A DNA stretch of 64,000 nt, taken from CANKJK01 sp040081715. GTDB taxonomy: Bacteria; Acidobacteriota; Vicinamibacteria; Vicinamibacterales; UBA2999. A program made the position numbers and the translations under genes. Numbering within the stretch: position 1 is the stretch's first letter; each line of letters opens with the position of its first letter. The stretch spans positions 1-64,000 of the forward strand of contig JBEBFY010000004.1 in NCBI GenBank assembly GCA_040081715.1, read 5' to 3'. This document shows positions 7,397 through 15,554 of this stretch, piece by piece. The notes beneath the pieces are model-generated. The model ran no database searches, was not told where the DNA came from, and saw only the letters and a list, made by a program, of their open reading frames with translations.

Positions 7397-9247
7397 ATGC
7401 CCACATTTCTTGAAACGCTCGATCAGCGGGTGCTTATCTGCGACGGCGCGATGGGCACGATGCTCTATGCCAAGGGCATTTTCGTCAATCGCTGCTTCGA
7501 CGCGCTGAACCTCACCGAGCCTGACCTGGTCAGCGGCGTGCACCGGGAGTACGTGCGCGCTGGCGCCGACGTCATCGAGACCAACACGTTCGGCGCCAAC
7601 CGCGTGAAGCTGCGCGGCTTCGGCCTGGCCGACAAGCTCCGGGAGATCAACGTCGAGGGTGCGCGCCTCGCGCGGTCCGCCTCCCGCGGTCACACCTTCG
7701 TGGCTGGCGCCATCGGCCCCCTTGGCGTGCGCATCGAGCCCTGGGGTAAAACGGGGGTGGACGAGGCCGAGGCCTTCTTTCGCGAGCAGGTGGACGCGCT
7801 CCTCGAAGGTGGCGTGGACCTGTTCGTGCTCGAAACCTTCCGCGACCTGTCGGAAATGGGCGCCGCCATCCGTGCCGTGCGTGCGGCCTGTGCGCTGCCT
7901 GTCGTGGCGCAGATGACCGTCGAGGAAGACGGCAATTCCCTCGACGGTGCGCCGCCCGAGGAGTTCGCGCCTGCCCTCGAAGCGCTCGGGGCGGATGTCA
8001 TTGGCGTCAACTGCAGCATCGGCCCGGCGCCGATGCTGGAGACGGTGGAGCGCATCGCCGGCGTCACCAAGGCGCGTCTGTCGGCCCAGCCCAACGCCGG
8101 GCGTCCACGCGACATCGAGGGCCGCAACATCTACCTGACGTCGCCCGAGTACTTCGCGTCCTACGCGCGCCGTTTCGTTGGTGCAGGCGTCCGCCTGGTC
8201 GGCGGCTGCTGCGGCACGAGTCCCGATCACATCCGGCAGATCGCCGGCGTGGTCCGGGCGCTCGAATCGAGCGGCGGCGCCAGGGCGGCGCGCCCGTCGC
8301 GAGGTGCCACGGCCCATCACGAGGCCGAGGTGCCGGCCGTTGTGGTGCCACCGTCGGAGAAGTCGGCGCTTGGGCAGGCGCTGTCGACGGGCCAGTTCGC
8401 CACCGTGGTGTCGCTGCCGTTGCCGAAGGGCTTCGACTACGCGGACACCGTGGAGCACGCGCGGGCGCTCAAGGCGCGTGGCGTGAACGCGGTCAGCGTG
8501 CTGGGTGGCCCGCGTGGCGCCCGCATGAGCCCGCTCGCGTTGGCGGTGCTGCTGCAGCAGCATGCCGGCGTCGAGACCGTCCTTGAGTACTCCTGCCGCG
8601 ACCGGAACCTGCTCGGGATGCAGTCGGACCTCCTCGGTGCGCACGCGATGGCTATTCGCAACGTGCTGCTCGTCACGGGCGATGCCCGGAGCGTGGGCGG
8701 CTACGCGGACGCGACGACGGTGTTCGACGTGGACTCGGTGGGGCTCACCAACGTGGTGGACCGGCTCAACCATGGGCACGACATCGGCGGCCAGTCGATT
8801 GGCCACCCCACGGCCTTCCATGTGGGGGTGATGGTGAACCCGGGCGCCGAGATCCTCGATGCCGAGGTGCGCCGCTTTGCCTACAAGGTGGAGGCCGGCG
8901 CCGAGTACGCCGTGACCAAGCCGGTGTTCGACGTGGCGACGGTGGAGAGGTTCATGAAGGCGATCGAGGCCTTCCGTATCCCCATCCTCGTGGGGCTGTG
9001 GCCGTTCGACACCGTCACCAACGCGGAATTTATGGCCAATGAGGTGCCAGGCGTCCAGGTGCCGGCGGCGGTGGTGGACCGCATGCGGAGGGCGTCGCCC
9101 GAGGTGGCGGCCGATGAAGGCGTGGCGATTGCGGCCGAAGTGGGCCAGGGACTCCGTGGGCTGGTGCAGGGCGTCCACCTGTCGGGCCCGGCCCACGCGC
9201 TGGAGTCCACGCTCAAAGTCCTCAATACCTTGTTCCCCCGGGCCTAA
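7397..9247 (+). CDS. Bifunctional homocysteine S-methyltransferase / methylenetetrahydrofolate reductase
   Basis: The 616-residue fusion (YitJ-like) pairs an N-terminal Zn-dependent homocysteine methyltransferase domain with a C-terminal 5,10-methylene-THF reductase domain. The first domain starts at DGAMGTMLYAKG, and its Zn ligands are C206 in GVNCSIGP and C271/C272 in GGCCGTS. The second domain has the MTHFR segment TGDARSVGGYADATTVFDVD. It links one-carbon metabolism to methionine synthesis. There is no cobalamin-binding or activation domain, unlike full MetH, so the methyl donor could be S-methylmethionine or a methyl-corrinoid protein from elsewhere. It begins 36 bases after the ferredoxin gene and may share its transcript. 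Confidence 0.9.
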   Translation: MPTFLETLDQRVLICDGAMGTMLYAKGIFVNRCFDALNLTEPDLVSGVHREYVRAGADVIETNTFGANRVKLRGFGLADKLREINVEGARLARSASRGHTFVAGAIGPLGVRIEPWGKTGVDEAEAFFREQVDALLEGGVDLFVLETFRDLSEMGAAIRAVRAACALPVVAQMTVEEDGNSLDGAPPEEFAPALEALGADVIGVNCSIGPAPMLETVERIAGVTKARLSAQPNAGRPRDIEGRNIYLTSPEYFASYARRFVGAGVRLVGGCCGTSPDHIRQIAGVVRALESSGGARAARPSRGATAHHEAEVPAVVVPPSEKSALGQALSTGQFATVVSLPLPKGFDYADTVEHARALKARGVNAVSVLGGPRGARMSPLALAVLLQQHAGVETVLEYSCRDRNLLGMQSDLLGAHAMAIRNVLLVTGDARSVGGYADATTVFDVDSVGLTNVVDRLNHGHDIGGQSIGHPTAFHVGVMVNPGAEILDAEVRRFAYKVEAGAEYAVTKPVFDVATVERFMKAIEAFRIPILVGLWPFDTVTNAEFMANEVPGVQVPAAVVDRMRRASPEVAADEGVAIAAEVGQGLRGLVQGVHLSGPAHALESTLKVLNTLFPRA

Positions 9248-9267
9248 GAGGCTATAGTCAACCGCTC

Positions 9268-9954
9268 ATGGCGCTTTTTCCCCGGGAACCCGAAACGCTC
9301 GGTTCGGACGTGGCTACCCGCGCACTCTCGGTGACGGCCGTCGAAAGCGACTTCGTCGAGCGCGTCTACGACAAAATCTCGGTCGTCTACGACCTGACGT
9401 TCGGTCCCACGCTGCACCCGGGGCGCCTGCAGGCCCGCGACCGCATGGGCATCAAGCCTGGCGACCGCGTGCTGGAAGTGGGTGTGGGAACGGGCATCAA
9501 CGCCGTGCTGTATCCGAAGGCCTGCCACGTGACCGGCATCGATCTCTGCCGCCCCATGCTCGAGAAGGCGCGTGAACGGGTAGTGCGCGAGAAGCTCACG
9601 AACGTCCGCCTGATGGAAATGGACGCCACGGCGCTGACCTTTGAGGATGAGTCCTTCGACATCGTCTACGCGCCGTACTTGATCAGCGTGGTGCCAGACC
9701 CGGTGGCTGTGGTGCGCGAGATGCGTCGTGTGTGCCGTACCGGCGGGCGCATCATCATCCTGAATCACTTCCGGAGCGCGAATCCGCTGATCGCGGCTGT
9801 GGAACGTGCCATTTCACCGATGACCGTGCACATCGGCTTCAAGGCGGACCTGGACCTGCCGGCCTTCCTGGCCCAGGCCCAGCTCGAGCCCGAGTCGATC
9901 GAGAAGGTCAATATCCCGCGGATCTGGTCGCTCATTACCTGCGTGAAGCGGTAG
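9268..9954 (+). CDS. SAM-dependent methyltransferase, PmtA-like (phosphatidylethanolamine N-methyltransferase type)
   Basis: The 228-residue cytosolic or membrane-associated class I methyltransferase has SAM motif I VLEVGVGTG (69-76). The ubiE/PmtA-like segments FDIVYAPYLISVVPDP and GGRIIILNHF are also present. In the closest known family, members methylate phosphatidylethanolamine towards phosphatidylcholine; UbiE-like quinone methylation is the alternative. The ATG lies nine bases after a TATAGT hexamer (9253-9258), with a TTGTTC -35-like box 17 bp further upstream. There is no Shine-Dalgarno sequence, so a leaderless message is likely. Confidence 0.75.
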   Translation: MALFPREPETLGSDVATRALSVTAVESDFVERVYDKISVVYDLTFGPTLHPGRLQARDRMGIKPGDRVLEVGVGTGINAVLYPKACHVTGIDLCRPMLEKARERVVREKLTNVRLMEMDATALTFEDESFDIVYAPYLISVVPDPVAVVREMRRVCRTGGRIIILNHFRSANPLIAAVERAISPMTVHIGFKADLDLPAFLAQAQLEPESIEKVNIPRIWSLITCVKR

Positions 9955-10018
9955 GCACCGGCTATTCGCGCCCTTTCGCGCACCCAAACCACCTGGAGCG
10001 CATCCTGAACGAGGTGTC

Positions 10019-10033
10019 GGCCTCTCGGAGGCC
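10019..10033. terminator. Short GC hairpin after the methyltransferase gene
   Basis: GGCCTC and GAGGCC form a 6-bp stem with a 3-base loop, 64 bases after the methyltransferase stop. No T-run follows, so termination is a guess. Confidence 0.3.
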
Positions 10034-10096
10034 TGACCCCGGGAGCCGGATTACGCCCCTGGTGGCGCGATCACGCTGGCCCTTGCACGAGGGGCC

Positions 10097-10126
10097 GATT
10101 TCTGCCGGGCATTCCGCGCAGAAATC
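10097..10126. promoter_or_regulatory. Long hairpin in the leader of the cold-shock gene
   Basis: GATTTCTGC (10097-10105) pairs perfectly with GCAGAAATC (10118-10126). Inside it CGG pairs with CCG around a GCATT loop with one bulged C, giving about 12 bp of stem. It lies 87 bases upstream of the TTG start of the cold-shock gene, in a 259-base gap with no other gene. A structured cold-shock leader is the natural reading; a terminator is less likely because no T-run follows. The rest of 9955-10213 shows nothing else I recognise. Confidence 0.5.
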
Positions 10127-10213
10127 AACGACTCGTGAAACAATCGGTGATAACACCGTGTCCGATGGCGAAGGCGCCAGGGGCGCGTATCAGGCAAGTA
10201 ACTGGAGGCGGTA

Positions 10214-10417
10214 TTGACAGGAAAGATTCGCACGCTACGTACTGACAAGGGATTCGGCTTCATCAAGGACGACGCCGGGCAGGAGTATTTCTTCCACCAG
10301 AGCGCCGTTCAGGGCGAACGGATCGACGACCTGCGCGAAGGCGACAGCGTCGAGTTCGAAGTGGGTCAGGGTCCGAAGGGACCGCGGGCCGAGAGCGTCA
10401 GGCGCACCTCCACGTAA
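10214..10417 (+). CDS. Cold-shock domain protein (CspA family)
   Basis: This is a 67-residue single cold-shock domain that binds single-stranded RNA or DNA. RNP1 is KGFGFI (12-17) and RNP2 is YFFHQSAV (25-32). The start is a TTG, decided by the strong GGAGG at 10204-10208 five bases upstream; no ATG or GTG would keep the beta-1 strand. The length matches the family. A strong hairpin sits in the leader, in line with the structured leaders known for cold-shock genes. Confidence 0.9.
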   Translation: MTGKIRTLRTDKGFGFIKDDAGQEYFFHQSAVQGERIDDLREGDSVEFEVGQGPKGPRAESVRRTST

Positions 10418-10439
10418 AGAGGTTCGTCCGGCTGTTCCG

Positions 10440-11108
10440 GTGAAGGCCTGGGAACTGCTTGGCGAGGCGCGGACGCCCGATGGCACTGACATCCGGCTGA
10501 CGCGCAGCGGCAGCGAGTATCTGATCTCGGCCAACGCCAAGCCCTTGATGTCGAGCCGGATGCACGGCTCCGAGGAAGCGCTGGCCACGCTCGCATGCGA
10601 CGAGGCGCGGGGGATGAATGGTCCTCGCGTACTCGTCGGGGGCCTCGGTATGGGATTCACGTTGCGCGCCGTGCTCAACGTGCTCCCAGCCGATGCCGTC
10701 GTCACGGTGGCGGAACTGGTTCCCGCCGTGGTCGAGTGGAATGGGCACGTGCTCGCTCCACTCGCCGCGCACCCCCTGCGTGATCCCCGGGTGCGTGTCC
10801 AGGTTGGCGATGTCGGGTTCCTCCTGCGGGCCAACACAGACCGGTTCGACGTTATCCTCCTGGATGTGGACAACGGGCCGGCCGCCTTCACGGCCTCGGC
10901 CAACGCGGGGTTGTACGACAACAGCGGGGTAGCGGCGGCGTACGCCGCACTGCGCAGCTCTGGCACGCTGGCCGTCTGGTCCGCCTGGGAAGACCGCAAG
11001 TTTGAACAGCGGCTCCGGTATTGCGGGTTTCGCGTGTCCGTCGAGCGCGTGAGGGCCCGGCTGAAGGGGGGTGGCCCCCGGCACACCATCTTCCTCGGCT
11101 TCAAGTGA
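10440..11108 (+). CDS. Spermidine synthase-like methyltransferase-fold protein
   Basis: The 222-residue Rossmann-fold protein resembles the spermidine synthase (SpeE-like) superfamily. It has a glycine-rich nucleotide loop VLVGGLGMG (64-72), an acidic residue after the next strand (VTVAELVPAVVEW) and VILLDVDNGP. The usual SpeE tetramerisation N-terminus is short or absent, so polyamine synthesis is not assured. The start is GTG at 10440. The last four bases overlap the next methyltransferase gene (GTGA), so the two are coupled. Substrate unknown. Confidence 0.7.
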   Translation: MKAWELLGEARTPDGTDIRLTRSGSEYLISANAKPLMSSRMHGSEEALATLACDEARGMNGPRVLVGGLGMGFTLRAVLNVLPADAVVTVAELVPAVVEWNGHVLAPLAAHPLRDPRVRVQVGDVGFLLRANTDRFDVILLDVDNGPAAFTASANAGLYDNSGVAAAYAALRSSGTLAVWSAWEDRKFEQRLRYCGFRVSVERVRARLKGGGPRHTIFLGFK

Positions 11109-11770
11109 GTTTCTCCCCCGCATCCAAGGTCCGGCTGACGAGCCGCGACCTGGCCCGATTCCCGGGCAACACCCTCTTCGAACGCATCGCCAGGTCCGTG
11201 TGTGCCGCAGGCTGCCTGCCGCGCAAGGAACTCTACGAGGCCTGGGAGATGGCCCGGCGGGTGCGCCGGGTGCTGCGTGGCGGCCGCATTGTCGATGTGG
11301 CCGGTGGGCATGGGCTCCTCGCGCACATCCTGCTGATTTTGGACGACACGTCGCCTTCCGCATGCGTGGTGGATCCCGCGGTTCCACCGTCGAGCGCCAG
11401 GATTCACGCCGCACTTGTGGACGCATGGCCCAGGCTGGATGGGCGAGTGGCGTATCGGGCCCTCGCGTTCGATGGTGCGGGGCTTGACCCAGGTGACGTC
11501 GTCGTGTCCTGCCATGCCTGCGGTGCCCTGACCGACACGGTGCTCGATCTGGCGGCCGGAGCCGGCGCCCGCGTCGCGGTACTCCCGTGTTGTCACGATG
11601 CGGTCATGTGCGATGCAGGCGTGCTCCAGGGCTGGCTCGATTCGGCGCTGGCCATCGATGTCCTGCGCGCCACACGGCTGAGCGCACGGGGCTACCGTGT
11701 GTGGACGCAAGCCATTCCGGAGGCGATCACGCCGAAGAACCGGCTGCTGATCGGCGAGCCACTCCGCTAG
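11105..11770 (+). CDS. Methyltransf_32-like (GSTCD-type) methyltransferase
   Basis: The 221-residue protein has a degenerate SAM loop IVDVAGGHGLL. It also carries the signatures SCHACGALTD and VAVLPCCHDAV, which resemble the Methyltransf_32 family (HACG..TD and PCC motifs). The family is thought to act on RNA or small molecules, with few members tested. The GTG at 11105 overlaps the upstream stop as GTGA. The preceding spermidine-synthase-like gene is its likely operon partner. Confidence 0.65.
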   Translation: MSFSPASKVRLTSRDLARFPGNTLFERIARSVCAAGCLPRKELYEAWEMARRVRRVLRGGRIVDVAGGHGLLAHILLILDDTSPSACVVDPAVPPSSARIHAALVDAWPRLDGRVAYRALAFDGAGLDPGDVVVSCHACGALTDTVLDLAAGAGARVAVLPCCHDAVMCDAGVLQGWLDSALAIDVLRATRLSARGYRVWTQAIPEAITPKNRLLIGEPLR

Positions 11771-11816
11771 CGGCCACCGCCGTCAAGTCCCTCGGACTAT
11801 CATGCGGTCCGTCGCC

Positions 11817-13076
11817 ATGACCGACCACATCGCTCCAGCCACTCGCGCGGGTTCCCGGTTCCCGCTCTACCAGCAGATCATCGTGGCCATGCTGGCCGGC
11901 GCGGTGGCGGGTCCTCTGCTGGGGTCCGCGTCGGGAGGATTCGGCGAGATCGGCCGCCTGGTCATCCAGTTGATCAAGGCGGCGGCCACGCCACTCCTGT
12001 TCTTCGCCATCGTCAATGCCATCCTCCGGACGGAAGTGCAGGGGCGTGCGGCCATCCGACTGCTCGGCTGGGCGCTGTTGAACGCCAGCATCGCGCTGGG
12101 CATCGGCCTGCTCCTCTCGAACCTGATTCAGCCCGGCCGCTGGCTCACGGGGATCGGCAACTCCGCTGGCGGCAGCGCGGCCGTCTACGCCGACAAGAAG
12201 CTCGACGTGCTGGCGACGCTCAAGACCTTTGTGCCATCGAGCGTCGTGGGACCGTTCGCCGAGAATCTCGTCCTGTCGGTCATCATGCTCGCCGTCCTGG
12301 CCGGCTTCGGCCTCCGCCGCGCGCGAGCGGAACAGCAGGCGTCGGGGGCCACGGCGTTCCGCGCGGCCGAGGATCTCGTGGAAACGGCGCTCCGGATGAC
12401 CGAGCTGGCGCTGGGCTGGATCATCCGGCTCATTCCGTTCGCGGTGTTCGGCGTCGTGGCAAGCGCCGTGGGCGAACACGGCCTGGCGCCGGCCCGTGGG
12501 CTCCTGATCTATGTCGCCGTCGGACTCGGCGGCATGTTCCTGCACGTGGCGGTCACGTATCAGGCCTGGCTGCTGCTCTTCACGAAGATTCCGCTCCGCC
12601 GGTTCTGGCAGGAGGCGAAGGAGCCGGCGTTCTATGCTGCCGGCACCAACAGCAGCCTGGCCACGCTGCCGGTGACCCTGCGCGCGCTGGACCGGCTCGG
12701 CGTCGGGCGGGCGTCGTCGACCCTCGGTGCGTGCGTCGGCACCAACTTCAACAACGACGGCATCCTGCTCTACGAGGGCATGGCGGTGCTCTTTGTCGCG
12801 CAGGCCAGCGGCATCGAACTCTCACTCGGACAGCAGGCCGTCGCGGCTGGCGCGAGCATGGTGGCGGCGATGGGTGTGGCGGGGGTGCCCGAGGCGGGCT
12901 TCGTGTCGCTGGCTATCGTGCTCGGGACAGTTGGCCTGCCGGTCGAATGGCTGCCGCTGCTGCTGACCGTCGACTGGATCGTCGCGAGGGGCCGGTCGGT
13001 GGCCAATGTCCTCAGCGACATGATGCTGTCGATTCTGATCGACCGCGACCGCCCGGCTGTTCCGCCGCCCGGATAG
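11817..13076 (+). CDS. Dicarboxylate/amino acid:cation symporter (DAACS, GltP/DctA-like)
   Basis: This inner-membrane transporter of about 419 residues takes up glutamate, aspartate or C4-dicarboxylates with H+ or Na+. It has multiple TM helices, the hairpin serine motif SSLATLP and the substrate/cation motif NFNNDGI (normally NMDGT-like). The substituted NFNND may alter ion or substrate preference. An ATG at 11802 is also in frame, but a TATCAT hexamer overlaps it (11798-11803), so the ATG at 11817, thirteen bases on, is the better start. Confidence 0.88.
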   Translation: MTDHIAPATRAGSRFPLYQQIIVAMLAGAVAGPLLGSASGGFGEIGRLVIQLIKAAATPLLFFAIVNAILRTEVQGRAAIRLLGWALLNASIALGIGLLLSNLIQPGRWLTGIGNSAGGSAAVYADKKLDVLATLKTFVPSSVVGPFAENLVLSVIMLAVLAGFGLRRARAEQQASGATAFRAAEDLVETALRMTELALGWIIRLIPFAVFGVVASAVGEHGLAPARGLLIYVAVGLGGMFLHVAVTYQAWLLLFTKIPLRRFWQEAKEPAFYAAGTNSSLATLPVTLRALDRLGVGRASSTLGACVGTNFNNDGILLYEGMAVLFVAQASGIELSLGQQAVAAGASMVAAMGVAGVPEAGFVSLAIVLGTVGLPVEWLPLLLTVDWIVARGRSVANVLSDMMLSILIDRDRPAVPPPG

Positions 13077-13135
13077 GGGACCGTTCTTCTTCCTTTCCTT
13101 TGCTCCGCGTATAGTGGCGTCCTCTGGAGGAATCG

Positions 13136-14158
13136 ATGCGTAGCCCAAAGACCATCTGTGCCGTGGCCCTGTTCGCGCTGGCGTTGGGCTCAAGCCGGCC
13201 CGCTCACATGCAGACGCCCGCGGCGGCTCCCACGCCGGCCGTGCCGGCGTCCATCCCGCAGAAACCGACCCTGCTGACCAAGGCACCGCTCACGCACCTT
13301 GGCCTCGTGTTTGCGGATCTGCGGCCGGTCGTGAAGGGCTATGCCGACATCTTCGGCATCGCCGTGCCGGAGATCCGGAAGGTCTCCTTCGACCTGCCGA
13401 ATGGCAAGACGGCAGAGGCGAAGGTCGCGTACGTGCCGATGCCGAACTTCTACCTGGAACTGCTGGAGCCGGTGACGAAGTCTGGCCCCATCTACGACCA
13501 CCTGAAGCGCTTCGGACTGGGCGTGCACCACATGGGCGTGGGCGTGGACGGCAATGTGGATGCGGTTGTGGCGGAGCTGGTCTCGAAGGACGGCAAGGTC
13601 ACCAGCGGGAAGAAGGGCGGCCCCCAGGCGTTCGTGGATTTCCGGCACACCGAGATCGGCGCCACGCTGGAGATCGGCCCGACGATGAAGCCGCCGATGC
13701 CTGCGCCACCCGCGACGCAGACGGGCCTCTTCGGCGCACAGGCCATCCGCCATGTCGGTCTCGCAAACCTCGACATCGAAAAGTCCCTGCAGAAGTACAT
13801 CGAGGTGTTCGGGATGTCGCTGGTGCCGGTCCGGCGTTTCCCGCCGGAGGGCTGGTTCCCCTACCCGCCCGGGCACAAGTGGTCCCAGACGTCCTACGTG
13901 CTTACGAACCAGCTGAACCAGCAAGGCATCAACATCGAGTTCATCATGTCGGTGGCCTCGCCCACGCCGTGGACGCACCACATCCAGAAGCAGAAGGGGA
14001 CGTCCATCATGCACATCGCCGTTGGCATGGGGAAGATCCCGCGCGACGAGTGGCTCCGCATCGGCCAGCAGAAGGGTGGCAAGTGGACCAACGGCGGCGC
14101 GGACAGCTTCTTCGCGTACCTGGACTGGTCCGACACGCTGGGCCTTGTGATCGAATAG
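13136..14158 (+). CDS. Secreted protein with two VOC (glyoxalase-like) domains
   Basis: The 340-residue exported protein has a signal peptide (about 1-26) and two vicinal-oxygen-chelate domains, beginning near LTHLGLVFADL (about residue 53) and IRHVGLANLDI (about 203). The metal-binding histidines and glutamates of the fold look present (HHMGVG, IMHIAVG). VOC proteins include dioxygenases, epimerases and resistance proteins, so the substrate cannot be read off. The start has a good Shine-Dalgarno sequence (GGAGG, 13126-13130) and a TATAGT -10 at 13110-13115. Confidence 0.75.
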   Translation: MRSPKTICAVALFALALGSSRPAHMQTPAAAPTPAVPASIPQKPTLLTKAPLTHLGLVFADLRPVVKGYADIFGIAVPEIRKVSFDLPNGKTAEAKVAYVPMPNFYLELLEPVTKSGPIYDHLKRFGLGVHHMGVGVDGNVDAVVAELVSKDGKVTSGKKGGPQAFVDFRHTEIGATLEIGPTMKPPMPAPPATQTGLFGAQAIRHVGLANLDIEKSLQKYIEVFGMSLVPVRRFPPEGWFPYPPGHKWSQTSYVLTNQLNQQGINIEFIMSVASPTPWTHHIQKQKGTSIMHIAVGMGKIPRDEWLRIGQQKGGKWTNGGADSFFAYLDWSDTLGLVIE

Positions 14159-14198
14159 GGTCAGCGGCCCGCGGCGGCACCTCGCGGTAGGATGGCGC

Positions 14199-14756
14199 AT
14201 GCCGATTCAGCGTGCCGCCCGCTTCACTGCACTCTTCGCGTTCACGCTGGCCGTGGCTGGGCTCGCGGGTGCCTCGCCGGCTCCCGCATCAGCGCAAGCG
14301 CCCGCGCGCAGGAGCCCGCACGAGACCACCACCGAGTCGGTGGATGGTGCCACGTTGTCCATTTCCTACGGTCGCCCCCTCATGCGCGGCCGGAAGATCG
14401 TCGGGGACCTCGTGCCCTTCGGCTACGTGTGGCGCACGGGTGCGGATGAGGCCACGGAGTTGACGACGAACCGGGACCTGCTGTTCGGCACCTACCGGCT
14501 GAAGGCGGGTAAGTATTCGATCTTCACGAAGCCGGAGAAGGACACCTGGACGCTCATCATTAACGCCCAGACCGGCATGTCGGGCCTGGAGCGCGACGCG
14601 GCGAAGGACCTGACCACCGTGAAGGTGACGCCCGGTGTGCTGGCCGCACCGGTTGAGCAGCTCACCCTGGCAATCGTGGACACGCCCGCCGGTGGCGCCA
14701 TCAGGCTGACCTGGGAGAAGACCGAAGTGGTCATCCCGTTCACCGTGGTGAAGTAG
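14199..14756 (+). CDS. Secreted DUF2911 family protein
   Basis: The 185-residue protein has a signal peptide (about 1-32, ending ASAQA) and the DUF2911 core SISYGRPLMRGRKI plus VWRTGADEAT. It is an exported beta-sandwich-like family of unknown function, common in Bacteroidota and Acidobacteriota. A TAGGAT hexamer lies only five bases before the ATG, so the message is probably leaderless. A second, partial copy of its last 41 bases lies 792 bp downstream, beyond the vapBC pair. Confidence 0.85.
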   Translation: MPIQRAARFTALFAFTLAVAGLAGASPAPASAQAPARRSPHETTTESVDGATLSISYGRPLMRGRKIVGDLVPFGYVWRTGADEATELTTNRDLLFGTYRLKAGKYSIFTKPEKDTWTLIINAQTGMSGLERDAAKDLTTVKVTPGVLAAPVEQLTLAIVDTPAGGAIRLTWEKTEVVIPFTVVK

Positions 14757-14810
14757 CCGGCCCCATTGCCGACAGGGCGCGGATCGTCCCAGATGATGCT
14801 GGTTGTCTAG

Positions 14811-14822
14811 ATTGACATCAAT
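14811..14822. promoter_or_regulatory. Candidate vapBC promoter and operator
   Basis: ATTGA and TCAAT form a 12-bp inverted repeat with a 2-base centre, overlapping a TTGACA -35 box (14812-14817). The matching -10 is weak (around 14835-14842). VapBC pairs usually bind an inverted repeat in their own promoter, so this is the likely autoregulatory site. Confidence 0.4.
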
Positions 14823-14847
14823 CATCGAGTAAGTCATCGTACTGGCC

Positions 14848-15075
14848 ATGCGGACGACCATTGCCATTGATGATGATGTCCTGGAGATAGCCACCAGGCA
14901 GGCGAGACTCCGTGGGCTGTCGCTGGGCAAGACGGTGTCCGACTTGATTCGCCGTGGCCTTGGTGCCGCAACAGCATCGCAGTCCAGGGACGGCCTCGTC
15001 GTCTTTCAATTGCCGGACGATTCACCCACCGTGACCACCGAGGAGGTCCGCCGGATCGAAACAGAGGGGATGTGA
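14848..15075 (+). CDS. vapB: VapB-type antitoxin (ribbon-helix-helix)
   Basis: The 75-residue protein has an N-terminal ribbon-helix-helix DNA-binding domain (MRTTIAIDDDVLEIATRQ, then SLGKTVSDLIRRGL). A flexible C-terminus would wrap the toxin. It probably neutralises the adjacent PIN toxin and represses its own operon. The end overlaps the toxin GTG by four bases, the usual antitoxin-first order. The module sits between the DUF2911 gene and a fragment of a second DUF2911 3' end, which suggests acquisition or replacement. Confidence 0.85.
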   Translation: MRTTIAIDDDVLEIATRQARLRGLSLGKTVSDLIRRGLGAATASQSRDGLVVFQLPDDSPTVTTEEVRRIETEGM

Positions 15076-15512
15076 ACGGGTACCTTCTCGACACGAACCT
15101 GCTGATCGCCCTGCTGTGGCCGAGCCATGCACAGCATCCGCGGGCTGTGAAGTGGTTCAGCCGCCATCGGGGTCGCGGCTGGGCCACCTGTCCCATGACC
15201 GAGGCGGGTTTCGTGCGGATCGTCTCTAATCCAGCCTTCTCCCGGGACGCGGTGCGCCCTATCGACGCGACGCGTGTCCTGGCCGCCAACACTGTGGCGA
15301 AGGACCATAAGTTCTGGGCCGACGACCATCCGTTCGTGGAGGGGGTGGCGTTTGCGGCCGCCAGGCTCGTTGGGCATCAGCAGGTGACCGACGCCTATCT
15401 GCTCGGTCTCGCGATGCTCCGCGGGGGCGCGCTGGCCACGCTCGACCGGGGTATTGAAGGGCTGATCGCGCCGAAGGGCCCCGAGCGCAACGCCCTCGAA
15501 GTCGTCACCTGA
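15072..15512 (+). CDS. vapC: VapC-type PIN-domain ribonuclease toxin
   Basis: This 146-residue PIN-domain nuclease is expected to cleave tRNA or rRNA when freed from its antitoxin. The acidic catalytic set is complete: D7 (YLLDTNLLIALL), E44 (PMTEAG), D107 (VTDAYLLGLA) and D124 (ATLDRG). It belongs to the longer, roughly 140-residue VapC subtype. The start is GTG, overlapping the vapB stop (GTGA). Two bases after its stop begins a near-copy of the DUF2911 gene's end. Confidence 0.88.
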   Translation: MNGYLLDTNLLIALLWPSHAQHPRAVKWFSRHRGRGWATCPMTEAGFVRIVSNPAFSRDAVRPIDATRVLAANTVAKDHKFWADDHPFVEGVAFAAARLVGHQQVTDAYLLGLAMLRGGALATLDRGIEGLIAPKGPERNALEVVT

Positions 15513-15513
15513 G

Positions 15514-15554
15514 CCGAGGTGGTCTTCCCGTTTACGGTGGCGAAGTAGTCGGCC
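15514..15554 (+). pseudogene. Remnant of a second DUF2911 gene (3' end only)
   Basis: These 41 bases match 14722-14762, the end of the DUF2911 gene and the bases after its stop, at 35 of 41 positions. In frame they encode EVVFPFTVAK and a stop, against EVVIPFTVVK in the intact gene. Several differences are silent or conservative, so this is a diverged coding copy. The rest of the copy is missing and vapBC occupies its place. The stretch also forms the 3' end of the converging thioredoxin-like gene. Confidence 0.75.

Noticed and set aside
7043..9196. 717-codon minus-strand open frame opposite the methyltransferase/MTHFR gene
   Set aside because: His/Arg-rich shadow translation of a well-supported plus-strand gene.
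9732..10217. Plus-strand open frame overlapping the PmtA-like gene and the gap after it
   Set aside because: No family features, and it is out of frame with the clear methyltransferase gene. It is a shadow frame of high-GC DNA.
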